This document shows positions 59,242 to 64,000 of a stretch of DNA of 64,000 bases, one piece after another. Numbering within the stretch: position 1 is the first letter of the stretch; each line of letters starts with the position of its first letter. The notes below the pieces were generated by a model. That model saw only the letters and a program-made list of their open reading frames with translations. It searched no databases and was not told where the DNA came from. Source of the DNA: Trichomonas vaginalis G3 (taxonomy: Eukaryota > Parabasalia > Trichomonadida > Trichomonadidae); assembly GCF_026262505.1 (NCBI RefSeq), contig NC_067205.1:20953645-21017644 (forward strand), written 5' to 3'. The position numbers and the translations under genes are program-made.

Positions 59242-60742
59242 AAAGTGCTATTGGTTTTGTAAACTTCTTTGCTTTCAATTCATCTGGACCGTCTCTGTCA
59301 CCAGTATATTGTATTTGAACTGTACCAACAGTTGAAATACCACCCATAAAGTCTTCTGAGTCAGCAAATGGAATGCCAAGCCAAAAGTTTGAACGGTCTC
59401 CATTTGTATATTGAGTTTTTTGAGCTCCTGTATGGGTCCATACTTTCACATATGGCATAATAGAACTTTGCATTTCAGGGTTAATGGTTGTTGTGAAGTT
59501 GTTGTTAAAGTTCATAGCATCTAATGTCAAGTTGTATGACCTCATATCCTCAACTGTAGAATATTCTTCTCTTGGATAATATTTGCCATCTATGTTTATA
59601 TGATATTTAATACCAGGGTTGTAGAAACAAGAATAGTCATTTATAGTTCGTCTGAACAGTACAAACATAGTATCTGCATGTTTCATTGCAGTTGTTAAGG
59701 CAATATCTGTTCTTGCACCTGGGTCAGCACTTTGGTTTCCAACTTCACCTGCAAAGTCTTTGACAGATATTTGGTGTATAGGGAACATAAGTGGAACTGC
59801 AATATATTTGGCAGCTAAAGCATTTGAAATATCTGGGTCCAACATATAGACTGCAAGTCTGCTTTCTATTCTCTTGCATTCAAACTTTTCGCATGTGAAC
59901 TTAACTGGGTCCCAAGCATCTCCAGCAGCATTGAAATAATAGTTTACTTCAGTGTTGAGGTTTGAGAAACCAAAGTCTAAGTCAACTTTGTTTTTGCAAA
60001 AGTCGGCGAATGACATTTTATTTGTTCCCACTACTTCTGTAAGAGTGAATGGGTCTTGTGTTGGTGCAATGACTAAGTTATTTTTGCTTGGAGTAAGTTC
60101 GATAGAAATTTTTCCTGCCCAGTTTGGCAAGTATCTTAAAAACCTGAAGATGAGGAAAGATGACAAAGGAACTCTAAGTTTCAGTTTTACTTTGGTTACT
60201 GCTGCTGCAGTTTGTCCAGAAAGGTTAACATAAACTCCTGGAACGTTAGGGTCAAGTCTTCTTATTTTCTCAATAGTTGCATACTGGTCTGTTTGTTCTC
60301 TAGCTTGTGGTTGTACTGAGTTTCTCAAAGCGAACCATTCATAGTTTGCCCATGTTACTGTTTGAACTAAGTCAGAGTTAGAATATATCTTATATCCCAT
60401 GAAAACTTCTGGAGCATATTGGTATCCGACATAGAAAATTCCATTGCAACCTTTCTTGTCAGACAACTTGGCAGAAGGTTTTATTTCAATGTCTTGTTCC
60501 ACGTATAAGAAAGAGTTGTCAATAGAAATAATATGAAACCTGTCGCAAGCAATATCTACTGTTGTTGAAGAACCTTCTCCAAACTCACCTACGTTTCCAT
60601 AAGAAACAGCAGTTGTATATTCGTAAGTTCCAGGAACTATTTCTGACCTTCTAATGGCATTGTCGCATTCGTTATACCATTCGGAAACATTTCCATTCAT
60701 AGCATCCAAAACTGTTGGCGTTATATTCTGAGCGGCGTACAT
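59135..60742 (-). CDS. mcp: Major capsid protein of Polinton B (double jelly-roll type)
   Basis: A 535-residue protein of the usual size for Polinton capsid proteins, rich in beta strands and aromatic turns, without signal peptide. It has features seen in double-jelly-roll proteins: a first domain with repeated strand pairs (DRFHIISIDNSFLYVEQDIEI, KVKLKLRVPLSSFLIFRFLRYLPNWAGKISIELTPSK) and a second with NDYSCFYNPGIKYHINIDGKYYPREEYST. It is one of the few large genes of this element that look whole. Trimers would tile the shell. Confidence 0.75.
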   Translation of the reverse strand: MYAAQNITPTVLDAMNGNVSEWYNECDNAIRRSEIVPGTYEYTTAVSYGNVGEFGEGSSTTVDIACDRFHIISIDNSFLYVEQDIEIKPSAKLSDKKGCNGIFYVGYQYAPEVFMGYKIYSNSDLVQTVTWANYEWFALRNSVQPQAREQTDQYATIEKIRRLDPNVPGVYVNLSGQTAAAVTKVKLKLRVPLSSFLIFRFLRYLPNWAGKISIELTPSKNNLVIAPTQDPFTLTEVVGTNKMSFADFCKNKVDLDFGFSNLNTEVNYYFNAAGDAWDPVKFTCEKFECKRIESRLAVYMLDPDISNALAAKYIAVPLMFPIHQISVKDFAGEVGNQSADPGARTDIALTTAMKHADTMFVLFRRTINDYSCFYNPGIKYHINIDGKYYPREEYSTVEDMRSYNLTLDAMNFNNNFTTTINPEMQSSIMPYVKVWTHTGAQKTQYTNGDRSNFWLGIPFADSEDFMGGISTVGTVQIQYTGDRDGPDELKAKKFTKPIALFTEDALLKIRSMKPAGAPQIGITTASIEQILAAGQ

Positions 60743-60774
60743 TTCATATGAGTAAAAATATAGAATAGTTGGAT

Positions 60775-63700
60775 TTATATGTCATAATAGAACCCACTCC
60801 GACCAAGCTTTACTTTCTTCCTGACTGAGTTTTTAACTCTTCTTTTTCCTTCATTGCCCTCTGCTTGAAGTTGTTGCATCTTTGCATTATGTTCATCTAG
60901 TATGTTGCAAATTTCCCATGTCCTTTTTGCCTTTTGGCTCTGGTCGCCCATCTCAGGTAACCTATATCCTAGAAAGAGTTTGTCATAGTCTGTATTTGAG
61001 TCTTCGCGTATTGTTTGCATGACTCTTTCCTGAGTTTCCGGTTCAAGCTCTTCAAACAGTGCCTGTCCATATGGAATATGCTCGTTTCCAAATATATGTT
61101 TTTGTAGCCATTCTGGTTTTCTTTCCATGTTACCAACTATATCTTTTGTGAATGGGAAAGCTTCTACCCAATCTTTCAGTCTTGCGTCGTTTATTTCTGT
61201 AGTTGGTTTTATTTTGTCAAGGAACATGTTTTTCAATACTAACATTTCATTTGGTACTGTCCATTTGAGTTTTCTTAAATATTCATCCCTTCTCGGTTCA
61301 TTGTCTGCAAAGTAAGTTTTTATGACATTTTGTAAACTTTCGTTTGCAAGGTCATGTACAATAGGTTCTCTTCCTTCTCTGTCCTAACTTTCTTTCTAAA
61401 CTCTTCACCAAATATACCATCTCTATGGTTCTGTGTAGTTCTTTGAGATAAATGTTCTAGAACGTCAGGTGTTATATTTCCATCAGCCATGTTCATTTCA
61501 TACTGGTCCAAAATATCTGCATGTTTCATATCTTTCAATGGCATTAAAGCCGCGCTTAAAATACCAGCTATATCTGGTTCACCATTGACTTCCATTGCGT
61601 CTACAACTTCTTGGAATTGTGGTTGTAAGTTTATGAACCACCTATCCGGATTAGCTTTATGACCCCATCTCATTGTAGTTCCATCGTCTGCAGAAACAAA
61701 AGTAGGTTTGTTTCCATCTTGGTTAGGTTCTGAATGAACTTTAAACAATGTTTCATTTCTATATGTTTTCTTGAAATTTAACCTTTTATCTTCACCGAGT
61801 TCATCCGAAGATTGAACGTTAAATGCTCGTAAGTAAAAAGGGTTGTTGTATTTGTGTACATTTTCTTTCAGTACTTCCATTCTATGCTGAATATTTTCAT
61901 CTGGTGTTGGAGTCTTTTGTATGTCGGCAAACATTTTCGATATTCTTCTACTATGTCAGCCGAATTTTTTTTAGACTCTTGGAAATATTCCATATTCTCC
62001 GCATACTCTTGTTGAGGGTCAAGATTTTTCGGCTGTTCCAAATCTTCATCTAGTTCTGTGAAGTTAGTTTCCAAAGGAGTGACTTGTTCGTTTCCTTCAG
62101 GCTCTTCTAGCTGTTGTTGCTGAACTATTTCTTCCATGTCTGGTTGTATCTGAACTAGTTCTTCCTGTGGAGTTTCTTGTACCTCATCTGCTGGCATTTC
62201 ATATATTCCGAGACCGTTTTCAACAAGTTCCCTTTCTAAGTCATCCGGACTCAAACCTTTCTTCTTTCGTTCCGTCTCTATTTTTTACGCGTTTCATGAC
62301 GAGTTGAATTGTCATTTAGCTCTGACATCAAATATCTCGGAGTAAATTCAGTCATGTCATTTGGATGATATGCTATTAAATCATATCCCTTAGCGAGCTT
62401 GTATTTTCCAGGTTTGAAATTATATCCCATTTGGTGCTGAACCATAAAGCTAAATAGGTTCGGGTCAGTATTTCCATCCTTGAACTTTCTAATAGCTTCT
62501 TTATATCTGTCACTAAAGTCAATACTATCTGGGTAACCATAGTCTTCCTTAAGCCTTTTAAGAATTCTTGGTTTCCTTGTTCTCTACTTCTTTTATGTCC
62601 TTGCTCTGTTTGTGGTTGTTGTTGTGCAGGGTTTTGAACTGTTGGTTGCTGTGCTGGTTGTTGTGTTGGTTGTTGTGCTGGTTGTGGAGGTGGTGTTGTG
62701 CTGGTTGTTGTGTTGGTTTTGGTGCATGCCTGTGTCTGTGTCCATGTGACGATGTAAATGTTTTAGGTAGTCCTGGTGCAGGTGCTTCTCTTGGAGGGTT
62801 TGGTGGTATATAAGTTCCACCAGCTGGCACATATGTTCCATCTGCAGCGTAATGTCCTACCTGACTTTTCGTTTTTAAGAAAGCATTTACTAGGTCTGTT
62901 TTGGTCTGTTGTAACTCTTTTTCTTGACTTTCCACAACAGTTGCTCTAACGGCGTCATAGCACTTTGAACTGCCTGTCTCGTTGCTGCATCTGTTATTTT
63001 CGTCATATTTTGTGCTACTTCTCTTAACTCTTTGTCGAAACCTTCAGACTTCAGTTTCTTTCCAGATGAGAAGTCGTTCACTTGTTTCACCTTACTATGA
63101 AGAGCTTCGAAAGCGTTCTTAAAAGTCAGCATTTGTTAAAGCTTCATTTGAACTATCTTCATCCGCTTGTATTTTTGTCCTTATTGACCCTATGAGTTGG
63201 GCTGCTTTAGCGTTGGCTTGGGCATCTAACCAGTCATTGTTGGCTTTTATATATTTCTGCGCTTTTCATTGCCTTTTGCATAGCCGCGTCGTTATTTTTA
63301 CTTTCTTGTGCTAAGTTTTCATACTGTACGGTTTTGGTTTTGCAACTGTAAAAGTTTTTCTGCCTTTACATTTGCTTCAACTTCTTTTTTATACTCATCG
63401 CTATCCATATATGTCTTCAGGGCTTTTTGTTTTATTTCTTCATCTTTCAGTACTTTATATTGAGTAGTATGGTTTTTCAAATTTATAACATTCTTGTTCC
63501 ATTTTTGCTACTTCTGCTGCTTTTTCTGACACTTTTTTCGCATATTCCTCTGTACTTAGTTTCTTTCAGTTGTTCTTCTTTCTTCTTTTTCTCTACGTTT
63601 AACTCATTTAGTTTCTTTGTGTGTCTGTCATATTCTAGTTTCTTTTCGTTTTCACTTATTTGCTTCTGTATGTCTATGTTGACTTTTGACATCTGATATT

Positions 63701-63983
63701 TGATTTTTTGAGTGAACTCAAATTCATTTGACTTTGAGGGTTATATGCTGTTCCGTCTGCAGCTCCACCATAGCTGCCATTTTCGCTAAAAGTGCCGCTC
63801 TTAAAACCTCCACTCTGTGCACCAACAACTCGGTTTAAAAGCATAGGATTGCTTGACATTTGTTGCAACATAGTGGGGTCATTCAGCAATTTGTTGTTGC
63901 AACTGTTGTGGTGTTAGTCTTACTATTGGATGTTTCAATGCTCTCTTCCTCTTACGTATATTCTTACGTAGCTTACGTGGCAT
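60775..63983 (-). pseudogene. Large assembly or core-type gene region upstream of the capsid gene, heavily broken
   Basis: A leftward 3.2 kb region of coding character in several frames, possibly more than one gene. It opens with an arginine/lysine-rich segment like a DNA-binding core protein (MPRKLRKNIRKRKRALKH), then G/S/N-rich text, long charged coiled coils (about 63.0-63.7 kb), a glutamine/histidine/asparagine-rich stretch (about 62.6-62.75 kb), an acidic Q/E-rich part and a final folded part next to the capsid gene. It looks broken in roughly ten places. A scaffold, internal virion protein or tape-like assembly protein are all possible. Confidence 0.55.
62630..62725 (-). repeat. Trinucleotide-like low-complexity tract (Q/H/N/T)
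   Basis: Repeats of TGGTTGTTGTG-like words code for runs such as QHNNQHNNQHSNQQ. The tract is prone to slippage. It lies inside the large broken gene region. Confidence 0.7.
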
Positions 63984-64000
63984 TTTAAGTGAAGTTAAAA

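Larger units (their letters stand above)
40364..64000. mobile_element. Polinton B: older, diverged Polinton, right end outside the window
   Basis: At least 23.6 kb. It carries integrase, family B polymerase, SF3 helicase, packaging ATPase, double-jelly-roll-type capsid gene, candidate penton, collar-tipped fibre, DNA adenine methylase, HNH endonuclease and many small genes. The left edge is placed at the A-run and GC hairpin near 40.36 kb, since the methylase leader already fits the element; this limit is approximate and no inverted-repeat partner is visible. It looks broken in many places (about twenty or more), so it is older than Polinton A. The 48.9-52.3 kb block differs in composition and may be a separate acquisition. 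Confidence 0.85.

Overview
The window looks like nuclear DNA of a trichomonad (a parabasalid such as Tritrichomonas or Trichomonas). This is inferred from strongly AT-rich, gene-sparse DNA, a two-repeat Myb protein, a PH-plus-leucine-rich-repeat (CARMIL-like) protein, a giant modular surface protein, and a load of Maverick/Polinton and MULE elements. No rRNA gene or species marker is present, so the species is not fixed.

Layout. 1-5.9 kb: host DNA with a Myb gene and, convergent to it, an LRR gene. 5.91-23.10 kb: Polinton A, a complete 17.2 kb Maverick with a TTGAAT target duplication and 300 bp terminal inverted repeats that are almost identical. It carries protein-primed DNA polymerase (with an HNH-type zinc module inside), integrase, packaging ATPase, major capsid, a collar-type fibre tip and many small genes. 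It looks young and only lightly broken. 23.27-28.69 kb: a MULE-type DNA transposon with 1.13 kb inverted repeats, a frameshifted transposase and a second gene for a protein with a UBA domain and a possible ubiquitin-like N-terminus. 29.07-39.45 kb: a host gene for a very large type I membrane protein made of about ten 0.92 kb super-repeats, crossing two frameshifts, followed by a decayed copy of a paralogue's tail. From about 40.36 kb to the window end: Polinton B, a different and older element with a DNA adenine methylase, fibre, integrase, DNA polymerase B, SF3 helicase, ATPase, capsid genes, an HNH endonuclease and a block of GC-richer small genes. Many of its genes are broken, and its right end is outside the window.

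How the parts fit. In both Polintons polymerase and integrase serve copying and insertion, while capsid, ATPase and fibre genes would make a particle. Gene content and order differ greatly, yet both share a nearly identical fibre tip, and one small structural-type gene with a VSCCG core is recognisable in each. In Polinton A the start codons of both end genes lie inside the inverted repeats, so the two ends carry the same leader.

Most unusual signals: a family of tiny GC-rich hairpins scattered through Polinton A, several inside reading frames, with a similar compound hairpin at the edge of Polinton B; the UBA-bearing gene on the MULE; a tRNA-like box A/box B sequence and palindromes in the convergence zone of Polinton A; the fibre-tip swap; and a block of Polinton B with its own leader motif and base composition.
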